From: Nitrobacter sp035546855
Lineage (GTDB): Bacteria > Pseudomonadota > Alphaproteobacteria > Rhizobiales > Xanthobacteraceae
Assembly: GCA_035546855.1 (NCBI GenBank)
Contig: DASZVY010000054.1
Location: forward strand, 1 to 64,000
Direction of reading: 5' to 3'
DNA: 64,000 bases
Under the pieces are notes generated by a model. It was not told the DNA's origin and ran no database searches. It saw only the letters and a list, made by a program, of their open reading frames with translations. A program made the position numbers and the translations under genes. This document shows, in pieces, positions 52,127-60,361 of the stretch. The stretch's first letter is position 1; each line of letters opens with the position of its first letter.

Positions 52127-55100
52127 TTAGCCTAGCCGTCCGGCGGCATGAGCCAGCAGGGTGTAGACCAGGCCTGTCTCCGATGTCAGATGGCTGCGGA
52201 GTTCGTCCGGTCCCCGTTCGTTACGCGCGACGTCGTCGAGCAGGCGTTCGAATTCGACGATGTAGCGGTCGACGGTCTGCTTGAAGTTGCGGTCGGAACG
52301 ATATTTCCGGGCGACTTCGTCAAAGGCCTTCTGTCCGGCCGGCGTGTAAAGCCGCTTGGTGAAGGCCTTGCGTTCGCCGCGCTGGTAGCGGTCCCACATT
52401 TCGGCGGCGAGATTGCCGTCCATCAGCCGGCCGATGTCGAGCGACAGCGACTCCAGCGGATCGGTCGGTGCGGGCGGTGGCACGGAACGGCCTCGCGGCG
52501 GCTCGCGATCGTGGCCGGTATCGGCCCGACTTAGCAAGTCGGACAGCCAGCCGTCGCGTCCCTGATCGGTGCTGGCCGGGCTCACCGGCGGCGCTTCGGT
52601 GCGGCGGGTCGAGGGGGTGCCGAGATCGGGCGGCGGCAGATTGGAGGCGCTGCCGGTGTCGCGCGCACGGGGCGCGGGCCGCGTCACGGTCTCGGCGCGG
52701 GCACCGCTACCGGACGCCGCCACCATCGCCGGCTCTTCCTCGCGCCGCGTACGGTTGGTGACCACGTCGAACCCATGTCCGTGGCGGGCCACGATCCGGT
52801 TCAATTCGGCAAGTGCTTCGATCTGGTCGACGATGACTTTCCGCATCTGGGCGGTGTTCTCCGCAGCCTCCTGCGGCATCTCGAGCACGCCGCGGCGCAG
52901 TTCGTTCCGCGTCGCTTCGAGCTCGTTGTGCATCTCCAGAGTCATCTGCTTCATGCCCTGCACGAGCGCGGCGAACTTGTCGGTCGACTGCTTCAGCATG
53001 GCGTCGGCCTCCTGGGTCGCCTGCCGATAGATCTCGGTCATGGTTTCCGACGTCAGGCGGCGCTCTTCCGCAGCCACCGTGCGGACGGCTTCAAACTGAT
53101 GGCTGATCGCGGACGAGCCGGCGCCGGCCGTCTCCGCGACCACGCGCGCGATATCCCGTGCACGCTCCTCCGCCGCCGCGAGCGACTCGTCGAGCAAACC
53201 GGTAAACCGGGTGAGCCGCTGATCGAGATCGGCTGTGCGCAGATCGATCGTCGTAATCAGCGATTCAAGCGTGGACTTGCGTTCGGCGACCGAGGTCGTC
53301 GTGGCGCGGTTGCTTTGTTCGACCAGGGCGGCCGCCTCGGCCAACGCCGACCCGTGCGACTCGAACTGGTGCGACAGCGCGCCGAGGTTTTCGAGCGTCT
53401 TGGCGGTCTTGGTCGTGAAGGCCGTCAACTGATCCTCGAGCGCCTGGGTCGCGATGCCGTTGCGCGAGGTGACTTCGTTCATTGTCGAGACGAAATCCGC
53501 CACGCGGGTGACGAGTGCGCGCTCCAGCGAGTTGAGGTTGTCGTGGGCGCCGGTGAGAACCTCCTGCAACAGGATATTGCCTTCGCGCAGGCGTTCGAAG
53601 AGCGCCACGGTGTCGGTCCGCAGGATCTTGCTGGTCTCCTGCATTTCCGAAACGGCGGCGATCGAGACCTGACGCGACTGTTCGATTGCGGAACGCGAGG
53701 TCTGCTCGAGCTCCTTGAGCGACTTGCTGACCGCGCCGGTCGCAAGCTCGCCGGCGCTGGTGATCGAGCGTGCCACGTCGGAACTGTTGGCAAGGATCGA
53801 TTGCGAGAACGAGTTCCCGCGAAGCTCGATCGCCTTCAGCGCATCGGCCGTGGCGCGATCGATATCGGTGGTGAGCTGATTGGTCTTCACGCCCAGCGCT
53901 TCGACCAGTGTGCCGCGCTTGCCGTCGATCATCTGCGAGAGGCGATCGGTCTGCTGCTGGATGTGGCTGACGATGTCGTCGGTCTTGCCGGTCATCGCCG
54001 AGCCGAAGCTGGTGCTGGCGGTCAGGATCGAACGCTCGATGTCGGCGGAGGTCGACTTGACCTTTGCGCTGGCCTCGTTCGAGGCAGTCACCAGCATGTT
54101 ATGCGCGTTCTGTGCGCTGGATTGGATGGTTTCCGCTGAATTTGTCGTTGCGGCACCCAGTGAGTGCTCGATCTCAGCGGAGATCGACCGGATCTGCGTG
54201 GCGGCCTCCGTCGAGGTTGCGGCCAGCGTGGTCTGAGCTTCGCGGGCGCTCGACAGGATCACGGAAGCGGTGTCGGCGCCTGCAGTCGATAGCGTGCGTT
54301 CGACGTCGCCGGCGAGCGACTTGAGGTGCGATGCGGCTTCCGTCGAAGCCGAAACCAGCGTGGTCTGAGCTTCGCGGGCGCTCGACAGGATCGAGGCAGC
54401 GGTATCGGCGCCTGCGGCCGACAACGTTCGCTCGACGTCGCTTGCCAGCGACTTGACCTGGGACGCGGCTTCCGCGGAGGCGGCGACGAGAGTGGTTTGG
54501 GCGGCCCGCGCGCCGGCCAGGACCGTGTCCGTCGTGTTGGCGCCCGCGGCCGACAGCGTGCGCTCGATGTCGCCGGCGAGCGACTTGACCTGGTTGGATG
54601 CTTCGGTGGACGCGGCGATCAGCGCCGTCTGCGCAGCCCGCGCTCCGGCGAGCACCGAATCCGCGGTGTTGGTCCCCGCTGCCGACAAGGTCCGTTCGAT
54701 GTCGGCGGACAGCGCCTTGATCTGGTTTGTGGTGTCGGTCGAGACAGTCAGCAGCGTCGTCTGCGCCTCGCGGGCATTGTTCACGAGAGAGGCTGCGGCG
54801 CTGCTTCCGACGGCGGTCAGGGCACGCTCCATTTCGCTCGACGTCAACTGCAATTGAGCGCCAACATCGCTGGAAACCGAGACGAGAGATTGCTGCGCGG
54901 CGCGCACGCCGGTCTGGATGGTTTCGCTGGTGTTGATGACGAGGTTCGTCAACGAGCGTTCCGCGTCCTCGACATGCGACCTGATGCCGAGCGACAGTTC
55001 CTCGGCGCGCGCCATCAGCGCATCGCTGGCCTGGCGGCCGCCCGATTCGAAGCGGCCGACCACGGCTTCGACGCGCGATCCCAGCAAGTCCTCGAATTGG

Positions 55101-57247
55101 GCGACGCGCGTCTCGATCTCGGCCGCTACCGCGCCCGCACGCTGATCGAGGCCCTGATGAATGTCCTGGAACCGGGCCGTGACGGTGTTGGCCAGGTGTT
55201 CGCTCCGGCTGTCGATCGCCTCGGTCACGTTGGCGATCCGGCGGTCGATCGCCGCGATGGCCTGGGTCGCGCCGTCCGTGAGCGAGGAGGCGAGATAGGT
55301 GAGGCGGCCGTCGATCGAACTGATCGCATGCGCGGCGCCGTCCGACAGCGACGACGAGAGGGCGCCGAGATGGTTCTCGATGGTCATCGTGACGGATTTC
55401 GCGCGCGCGTCGAAAGTCTGCTCGAGCATTCCCAGACGGCCGTTCACGCTTTCGTCGAACGATTTGATCTTCGTGTCGAGCGAACTGTCGAGGTTCGCGA
55501 TCCGGGACTGCAGCGAGGTCTCGAACAGGCCGAGACGCTGATCCAGCGCGGCAACGATCTCGCCGCCGTTCGACGTCACGCGCGTATCGAACGTATCGAC
55601 GTAGGTTTTGAGGCTCTCGGAGATATCCTGGGTCCGCTGGCCGAGCCGCTCGACCACTTCGCTGCCGTACGTTTTGACGGTGCGGTCGAATTCCGAGATG
55701 TGGCGCGTGATCAGGGCGCCCAGCGTACCGCTGTCCCGCGCGAACTTTTCGGCGAGTTCCGCGCCTTGCTGCCTGACGAGTTCGTCGAACGCGCTCATCT
55801 GCAGGCTGAGCGTATCGTGGGCGCTTTCGGTCTGATTGATGACCTTGGCCACCAGCGTGTTGACGGTCGTGTCGAGGGCGTCGCTGGCCTTGTCGCTGCT
55901 TGCCAGAATGCCCGTTGCCAGGCGATTGCCGGCTTCGTCGATCTTGTTGACGAGATCGTTGCTTCGCAGTTCCAGTTCGAGCAGCAGGGAATCGCTGGAG
56001 TTCTTCAGCGAGTCGTGAACCTGTTCGGTGCGGTCGGAAATGCCGTCGACGATCGACGCCGATTTCTGTTCGAATTCGCCGGTGATGCGGTCGATGCGCT
56101 CATTGAGCATCTCGTGAACGCGATCGGCGAGATCGACGAATTCGTCGTGAACGTGGCCGGTCTTGAAATTGAGGCTGCTCGTCAGCCGCTCGCTGGCATC
56201 GAGCACCGCGCGGGTCGTTTCGGCGCTGGCTTCCTCGAGACGGTCGAGAAGATCGCCGCCGCGCTCGCCAAGCGCGAGGATCATGTTGTCGCCCGCGTTG
56301 CTGAGCGCCGTCGTGATGTGCGCGCCGCGCTCTTCGAGAGCGCCGGTGATGCTCTTGGCGACTTCGTCGACGCGCGATGCGATCGCATCGCTGATCAGGG
56401 CGATGTCGTGGCGCAGGTCGATCTGCACGCCGGAAATCGCGCTGCGGACCTGCTCGGCCTGGCCGACGAGGTTGTCGCGTTGATGGGCGATGTCCTGGAG
56501 CAGGGCGCGGATGCGCACCTCGTTGTCGGAATAGGCGCGCTCCAGCGCTGCAACCTCGTTCGCGACGAGCGCTTCGAGTTCGCCGGCGCGGGCGATCGCA
56601 CGTTCCACGCCGTCGCCCATGGCGGCGACCTCGCGGCGGATCGCCTGTCCGACCGTCACCATCGAGTCGCTGGCGGTGCCCTCGGGCTCGGAGAAGCGGA
56701 TCGCGACCTGGGCCATGGACTGCGCGATCATGCGCAGTTCCTGCCCGCGCCAGACGAGGCTGGCGAGGAAATAGAACAGCAGGACGGGGGCGAAGAACAA
56801 CGCGATCAGACCGGCGAGAGCAAGCGTGCCGCCGCTGCCCTGGCCGATCACGGCCTTCAGGGACGGCAGGAAACCGATCGTCAGCAGGCCGGCGCCAGCA
56901 AGCCAGACAACGGCAAAAAGCGTGGCGAGCGTGTAGATGTTGCGGGCGGGGCGGCCCTTCTGGATGGCCTGCAGAATCTGGCCGATCGTCTCACGGTCGT
57001 CGTTGGCAGGGCGGCGGCTGAAATGCGGCTCTTCGATCGCATCGAATGAGGGCCGTTCGGTCGTGGAATGAGTCTCGAATTTCTCGCCATAGCCATCTGC
57101 GGGTGACGGAATCGGCGGAGCCGCATCATGGCGGGCTGCAGCCTGATCGAGATCGGTCGCAGGCGCTTCACCGATGTTGAGCGCTTCCTGAATGGCAGAA
57201 AGAGCGACTTCGGTGGGATCTTTGACCTTCTTGGGATTGTTCGCCAT
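52127..57247 (-). CDS. Giant membrane-anchored coiled-coil protein, GPR/RgsE-like growth-pole protein
   Basis: A 1706-residue protein. Residues 1-100 are polar; two membrane segments follow (about 104-127, LATLFAVVWLAGAGLLTIGF, and 140-165, LALAGLIALFFAPVLLFYFL). Most of the rest is apolipoprotein-like amphipathic helix with many 11-residue-type periods. Residues 761-1068 hold seven tandem 44-residue repeats starting [DE]-x-ER-x-L. A Pro-rich linker leads to a globular C-terminus (EMWDRYQRGERKAFTKRLYT). This layout matches the growth pole ring protein of Agrobacterium (about 2100 residues) and RgsE of Sinorhizobium, needed for polar growth. The start at 57247 (MANNPKKVKD) is preferred; 57379 is also open. 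Identity is by architecture, not alignment. Confidence 0.85.
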   Translation of the reverse strand: MANNPKKVKDPTEVALSAIQEALNIGEAPATDLDQAAARHDAAPPIPSPADGYGEKFETHSTTERPSFDAIEEPHFSRRPANDDRETIGQILQAIQKGRPARNIYTLATLFAVVWLAGAGLLTIGFLPSLKAVIGQGSGGTLALAGLIALFFAPVLLFYFLASLVWRGQELRMIAQSMAQVAIRFSEPEGTASDSMVTVGQAIRREVAAMGDGVERAIARAGELEALVANEVAALERAYSDNEVRIRALLQDIAHQRDNLVGQAEQVRSAISGVQIDLRHDIALISDAIASRVDEVAKSITGALEERGAHITTALSNAGDNMILALGERGGDLLDRLEEASAETTRAVLDASERLTSSLNFKTGHVHDEFVDLADRVHEMLNERIDRITGEFEQKSASIVDGISDRTEQVHDSLKNSSDSLLLELELRSNDLVNKIDEAGNRLATGILASSDKASDALDTTVNTLVAKVINQTESAHDTLSLQMSAFDELVRQQGAELAEKFARDSGTLGALITRHISEFDRTVKTYGSEVVERLGQRTQDISESLKTYVDTFDTRVTSNGGEIVAALDQRLGLFETSLQSRIANLDSSLDTKIKSFDESVNGRLGMLEQTFDARAKSVTMTIENHLGALSSSLSDGAAHAISSIDGRLTYLASSLTDGATQAIAAIDRRIANVTEAIDSRSEHLANTVTARFQDIHQGLDQRAGAVAAEIETRVAQFEDLLGSRVEAVVGRFESGGRQASDALMARAEELSLGIRSHVEDAERSLTNLVINTSETIQTGVRAAQQSLVSVSSDVGAQLQLTSSEMERALTAVGSSAAASLVNNAREAQTTLLTVSTDTTNQIKALSADIERTLSAAGTNTADSVLAGARAAQTALIAASTEASNQVKSLAGDIERTLSAAGANTTDTVLAGARAAQTTLVAASAEAASQVKSLASDVERTLSAAGADTAASILSSAREAQTTLVSASTEAASHLKSLAGDVERTLSTAGADTASVILSSAREAQTTLAATSTEAATQIRSISAEIEHSLGAATTNSAETIQSSAQNAHNMLVTASNEASAKVKSTSADIERSILTASTSFGSAMTGKTDDIVSHIQQQTDRLSQMIDGKRGTLVEALGVKTNQLTTDIDRATADALKAIELRGNSFSQSILANSSDVARSITSAGELATGAVSKSLKELEQTSRSAIEQSRQVSIAAVSEMQETSKILRTDTVALFERLREGNILLQEVLTGAHDNLNSLERALVTRVADFVSTMNEVTSRNGIATQALEDQLTAFTTKTAKTLENLGALSHQFESHGSALAEAAALVEQSNRATTTSVAERKSTLESLITTIDLRTADLDQRLTRFTGLLDESLAAAEERARDIARVVAETAGAGSSAISHQFEAVRTVAAEERRLTSETMTEIYRQATQEADAMLKQSTDKFAALVQGMKQMTLEMHNELEATRNELRRGVLEMPQEAAENTAQMRKVIVDQIEALAELNRIVARHGHGFDVVTNRTRREEEPAMVAASGSGARAETVTRPAPRARDTGSASNLPPPDLGTPSTRRTEAPPVSPASTDQGRDGWLSDLLSRADTGHDREPPRGRSVPPPAPTDPLESLSLDIGRLMDGNLAAEMWDRYQRGERKAFTKRLYTPAGQKAFDEVARKYRSDRNFKQTVDRYIVEFERLLDDVARNERGPDELRSHLTSETGLVYTLLAHAAGRLG
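54044..54967 (-). repeat. Seven tandem 132-bp repeats within the giant coiled-coil gene
   Basis: Unit borders on the reverse strand fall at 54967, 54835, 54703, 54571, 54439, 54307 and 54175, each exactly 132 bases apart; an eighth diverged unit begins at 54043. Each encodes 44 residues of the form DIERTLSAAG-x10-ARAAQTALIA-x10-SLAG. Units three to six are the most alike, also at DNA level (for example the shared gtggtctgagcttcgcgggc), pointing to recent duplication. Confidence 0.85.
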
Positions 57248-57419
57248 GTGCAGTCCACGCTCTCGTGTTACGCAACCGGATTCGCGATCGCAGCGGCAAT
57301 CTCGCGCACCGGCCCTGAGCCCCTGGCCAACCGCAAGCGAGGCCGACCAAGCTGCCAGCCTTGTCTGCCACTTCCGCAAACATCCTATTGGCTTGGCGTC
57401 TCGAATGAAATGGTCGCGA

Positions 57420-57434
57420 TTAATACAATCTTAA
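57420..57434. promoter_or_regulatory. CtrA-type binding site between the giant coiled-coil gene and hpt gene
   Basis: The sequence ttaa-tacaatc-ttaa is a perfect TTAA-N7-TTAA match. A third ttaa at 57441 gives a further overlapping near-site (N6), and a half-site ttaacc lies at 57548. The box is 173 bases from the reverse-strand ATG and 189 from the hpt ATG in a 375-base divergent gap. CtrA controls cell-cycle and polarity genes in alphaproteobacteria. Confidence 0.55.
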
Positions 57435-57622
57435 TCATCGTTAACGGCAAACGCTGGTAACCGCCTCCAGTTGCTCCAAATTATCGGATGACCCGCCGAA
57501 TCGGGCGAAAGCTCGATGGAACCCGGTTCTGTACGCGAAACGTTCCGTTAACCAGCGCCGTGATTGGCTGGACCGGGTCCGCCGTGGGCAAAACGCCCGT
57601 AGCGGCCGTTTGGGTCATCGCC

Positions 57623-57997
57623 ATGCCGTTTCACATCGAGCAGGTTGCCTGGATGCCGTCTCCTCCCCTTGTGCCGGACGACGGTCCGATCGACTTTGCG
57701 CACCTTCGGACCATGACTCTGGGCGACGCTCGCCTTGAGCGCGAGGTTCTGGCGATGTTCGCGGCCCAGGCGGCCGAACTGGGGGCTGCGCTGGCCGCAC
57801 TTCCGGCCGACACGGCCGCGCTTGCCCACAAACTCAAGGGCTCGGCCCGCGCGGTCGGCGCGTTTCGTGTTGCTGAGGCGGCCTCCGATCTCGAGACCGC
57901 GGCGAGGACGGACGGCGCCGCCGTTGCCCTTGCGGCGTTAAAGGAGACGCTCCGCGAGGCTTGCGAGGCCATCGGCGCGCGGTTGAATCGCTCCTGA
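57623..57997 (+). CDS. Hpt (histidine phosphotransfer) domain protein
   Basis: A 124-residue protein. The HPt signature is AALAHKLKGSARAVGAFRVA, with His69 as the likely phosphorylated residue; the surrounding sequence forms helices of a four-helix bundle (FAAQAAELGAALAALPADT). It is a single domain without kinase or receiver, so it must relay phosphate between other proteins. It is divergent from the growth-pole gene and shares the region with the CtrA-type site. The start at 57623 is one of several in-frame ATGs (57653 is another). Confidence 0.82.
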   Translation: MPFHIEQVAWMPSPPLVPDDGPIDFAHLRTMTLGDARLEREVLAMFAAQAAELGAALAALPADTAALAHKLKGSARAVGAFRVAEAASDLETAARTDGAAVALAALKETLREACEAIGARLNRS

Positions 57998-58124
57998 ACC
58001 GGGGAACGAGGATATTCCCGACGAGGCGCTTGCTTCTGGGGCCACGAGTGCTGGCGCTGGCCGGATCGACCCGTTATAGGACAGCGGGACCTTCCCTGAT
58101 TGACATCCGGCAGCACGAGAACCC

Positions 58125-58445
58125 ATGACCAAGATCAATTTTGTCGACCATTCCGGCGAAACCCGCACAGTTGACGTCGAGAACGGCGCGACAGTGATGG
58201 AGGCGGCGATCCGCAATGCCGTTCCCGGCATCGAGGCCGAGTGCGGCGGCGCCTGCGCCTGCGCCACGTGTCACGTCTATGTCGACGAAGCATGGACCGA
58301 CAAGGTCGGCAAGCCGACGCCGATGGAGGAGGACATGCTGGATTTCGGATTCGACGTACGGCCGAACTCGCGGCTGTCATGTCAGATCAAGGTCACCGAC
58401 GAACTGAACGGCCTCGTGGTGACGACGCCGGAACGTCAGGCGTAA
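58125..58445 (+). CDS. [2Fe-2S] ferredoxin, adrenodoxin/palustrisredoxin type
   Basis: A 106-residue ferredoxin, MTKINFVDHSGETRTVDVEN. Cluster ligands are Cys40, Cys46, Cys49 and Cys86, the C-x5-C-x2-C plus distant Cys pattern of adrenodoxin-like proteins; CATCHVYVDEAW and SRLSCQIKV flank them. These carry electrons to P450s, oxygenases or Fe-S assembly. The ferredoxin-NADP reductase at 59110 is an obvious partner. No P450 gene is nearby. Confidence 0.95.
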   Translation: MTKINFVDHSGETRTVDVENGATVMEAAIRNAVPGIEAECGGACACATCHVYVDEAWTDKVGKPTPMEEDMLDFGFDVRPNSRLSCQIKVTDELNGLVVTTPERQA

Positions 58446-58484
58446 ACGCCGCCCATCCTCGTCACGCCTCGTCGGTATCGCGCA

Positions 58485-59012
58485 TCATGCGCTCGCGGCC
58501 GTCCGCATCCGCCAGCGCTCGAAGTTGCGCAGGATTTCGTCCGTGAGCGGCGTCGGCCGCCGCGTGACCTCGTCGATCAGCACGGTCGTCGCCTGCGCCG
58601 ACGCCACGCAACGTCCGTCCGAAAACACCACCTGATCGAACGTCACCGAGGTGCGTCCGAACCGCACGACGCCAAGCCCGAGTTCGATGGTGCCGGGCCA
58701 GTGCAACTCGCCGCGAAAATGCATGTCGAGGCGAACCATCACCCAGCCGAGTCCCGGCGGCATCAGGCCCATGCTCCTGTCCTTCACCAGTGTGACACGG
58801 CCGGTTTCGAAGTAGACCGCGTAGCTCGCGTTGTTGACGTGCTGGTTGGGATCGAGATCGCCGAACCGCACGTTGTCGGTCAGGCGATAAGGATAGTCGT
58901 CGAGGCGCGGCACGGCACGGGCAGGTGCATTCACAGGCAAGAACTCCAAATAGCCCGCTTTTACAGCCTTTTTGACCAACTCTCGCAAGAGGGCACGCGG
59001 AATGGCAGGCAT
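58485..59012 (-). CDS. Acyl-CoA thioesterase, 4-hydroxybenzoyl-CoA thioesterase family
   Basis: A 175-residue hotdog-fold protein. RLTDNVRFGDLDPNQHVNNA is the family motif, with the catalytic-type Asp before PNQHVNN; GRTSVTFDQVVFSDGRCVAS forms the later strands. An upstream ATG at 59036 would add eight residues. It lies between the ferredoxin and its likely reductase but on the opposite strand. The acyl substrate is unknown. Confidence 0.88.
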   Translation of the reverse strand: MPAIPRALLRELVKKAVKAGYLEFLPVNAPARAVPRLDDYPYRLTDNVRFGDLDPNQHVNNASYAVYFETGRVTLVKDRSMGLMPPGLGWVMVRLDMHFRGELHWPGTIELGLGVVRFGRTSVTFDQVVFSDGRCVASAQATTVLIDEVTRRPTPLTDEILRNFERWRMRTAASA

Positions 59013-59109
59013 ATTACGCCTTCCCTCAAACCGCATGGTTGGCTAGACAACAGGCTGCGGCGGGCATTGCCCGCTCTGCCGCGATGGTTGCAACGGAAAA
59101 GAAGCTGAC

Positions 59110-60138
59110 ATGAGCGAAGCGATCAAGACGGATGTGCTGATTATCGGTGCGGGCCCTTGCGGACTGTTTGCCGTGTTCGAACTGGGTCTGCTCGACATGA
59201 AGGTGCATCTTGTCGACATTCTCGACAAGATCGGCGGCCAGTGCGCCGAGCTCTATCCGGAAAAGCCGATCTACGACATTCCCGGCATCCCGCTCGTCAC
59301 CGGCCAGGGCCTCACCGACGCGCTGATGGAGCAGATCAAGCCGTTCAGCCCGACCTTCCATCTCAACGAGATGGTGGAGAGCATCGAGAAGATCGGCGAT
59401 CCCGGATTCCGCGTCACCACCGACGCCGGCAAGGTGTTCGAGTGCAAGGTCGTCGTGGTGTCCGCCGGCGGCGGCTCGTTCCAGCCCAAGCGTCCGCCGG
59501 TGCCGGGCATCGAGGCGTATGAAAACACCTCGGTGTTCTACGCCGTGCGCAAGATGGAGCATTTCCGCGACAAGGAGATCCTGATTGTCGGCGGCGGCGA
59601 TTCTGCGCTCGACTGGACGCTCAACCTGCATCCGCTGGCGAAGCGCATCACGCTCTTGCACCGGCGCGACGATTTCCGCGCGGCGCCCCATAGCGTCGAG
59701 CAGATGCGCAAGCTCGTCGCCGATGGCAGGATGGACCTGAAGATCGGTCAGGTCACGGAACTGGAGGGCAGCAGCGGCCAGCTCTCGGGCGCGCATGTGA
59801 AGGGCAGCGACAACGCGATGTCGAAGGTCAGTTGCGATACCATGCTTCCGTTCTTCGGTTTGACGATGAAACTCGGCCCGGTCGCGAACTGGGGCCTGCA
59901 GCTCGAGAACAATCTCATCCCGGTGGAGACGGCGTCGTTCGAAACCAACGTGCCCGGCATCTTCGCGATCGGCGACATCAACACCTATCCCGGCAAGCTG
60001 AAGCTGATTCTCTCCGGCTTCCACGAGGGCGCGCTGATGGCGCAGAAGGCGCACCGCTACGTCTATCCGGACAAGCGGCTGGTGTTCCAGTACACCACCT
60101 CGTCGTCGAGTCTGCAGAAGAAGCTCGGGGTGAACTGA
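59110..60138 (+). CDS. Ferredoxin-NADP+ reductase, thioredoxin-reductase-like type
   Basis: A 342-residue FAD enzyme. VLIIGAGPCGLFAVFELGLL is the FAD-binding motif, GGQCAELYPEKPIYDIPGIP is diagnostic for TrxR-like FNR (the CxxC of thioredoxin reductase is missing), and ILIVGGGDSALDWTLNL binds NADPH. NVPGIFAIGDINTYPGKLKL completes the FAD site. It transfers electrons between NADPH and ferredoxin; the 2Fe-2S ferredoxin at 58125 is the likely partner. Confidence 0.94.
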   Translation: MSEAIKTDVLIIGAGPCGLFAVFELGLLDMKVHLVDILDKIGGQCAELYPEKPIYDIPGIPLVTGQGLTDALMEQIKPFSPTFHLNEMVESIEKIGDPGFRVTTDAGKVFECKVVVVSAGGGSFQPKRPPVPGIEAYENTSVFYAVRKMEHFRDKEILIVGGGDSALDWTLNLHPLAKRITLLHRRDDFRAAPHSVEQMRKLVADGRMDLKIGQVTELEGSSGQLSGAHVKGSDNAMSKVSCDTMLPFFGLTMKLGPVANWGLQLENNLIPVETASFETNVPGIFAIGDINTYPGKLKLILSGFHEGALMAQKAHRYVYPDKRLVFQYTTSSSSLQKKLGVN

Positions 60139-60361
60139 CGAGGCGAGCGGGCTGAGGGGCCGCGCCACGTTGCGGCAAACCTGAGGCAGCGATCATCGGA
60201 CCGAAGTTTTGGTGCGGCGAAACCGCGAGCGGCGTCCCGGCGGCTTTCCGATCAGCGGCGCGCGAGCGACTCGCTGTATCGAACCCGCGTCAAGGTGAAC
60301 GGCGCGGCCAACGCCTTCCCGAGGGAAGATCGGATGGTCGCGCCGTTGCGCATCGTCGTCC

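Noticed and set aside
54044..54967. CRISPR-like array because of regular spacing
   Set aside because: The 132-bp periodicity is exact, codon-aligned and continuous without unique spacers; it encodes protein repeats.
54326..57049. A 907-codon open frame on the plus strand opposite the giant coiled-coil gene
   Set aside because: It is the antisense shadow of a GC-rich, repeat-bearing gene. It has no ribosome-binding site or recognisable domain, and its product is Arg/Asp/Ala-biased as expected from the opposite strand.
60139..60361. Short open frames in the gap after the ferredoxin reductase gene
   Set aside because: They lack ribosome-binding sites and coding character; nothing else was recognised in the gap.
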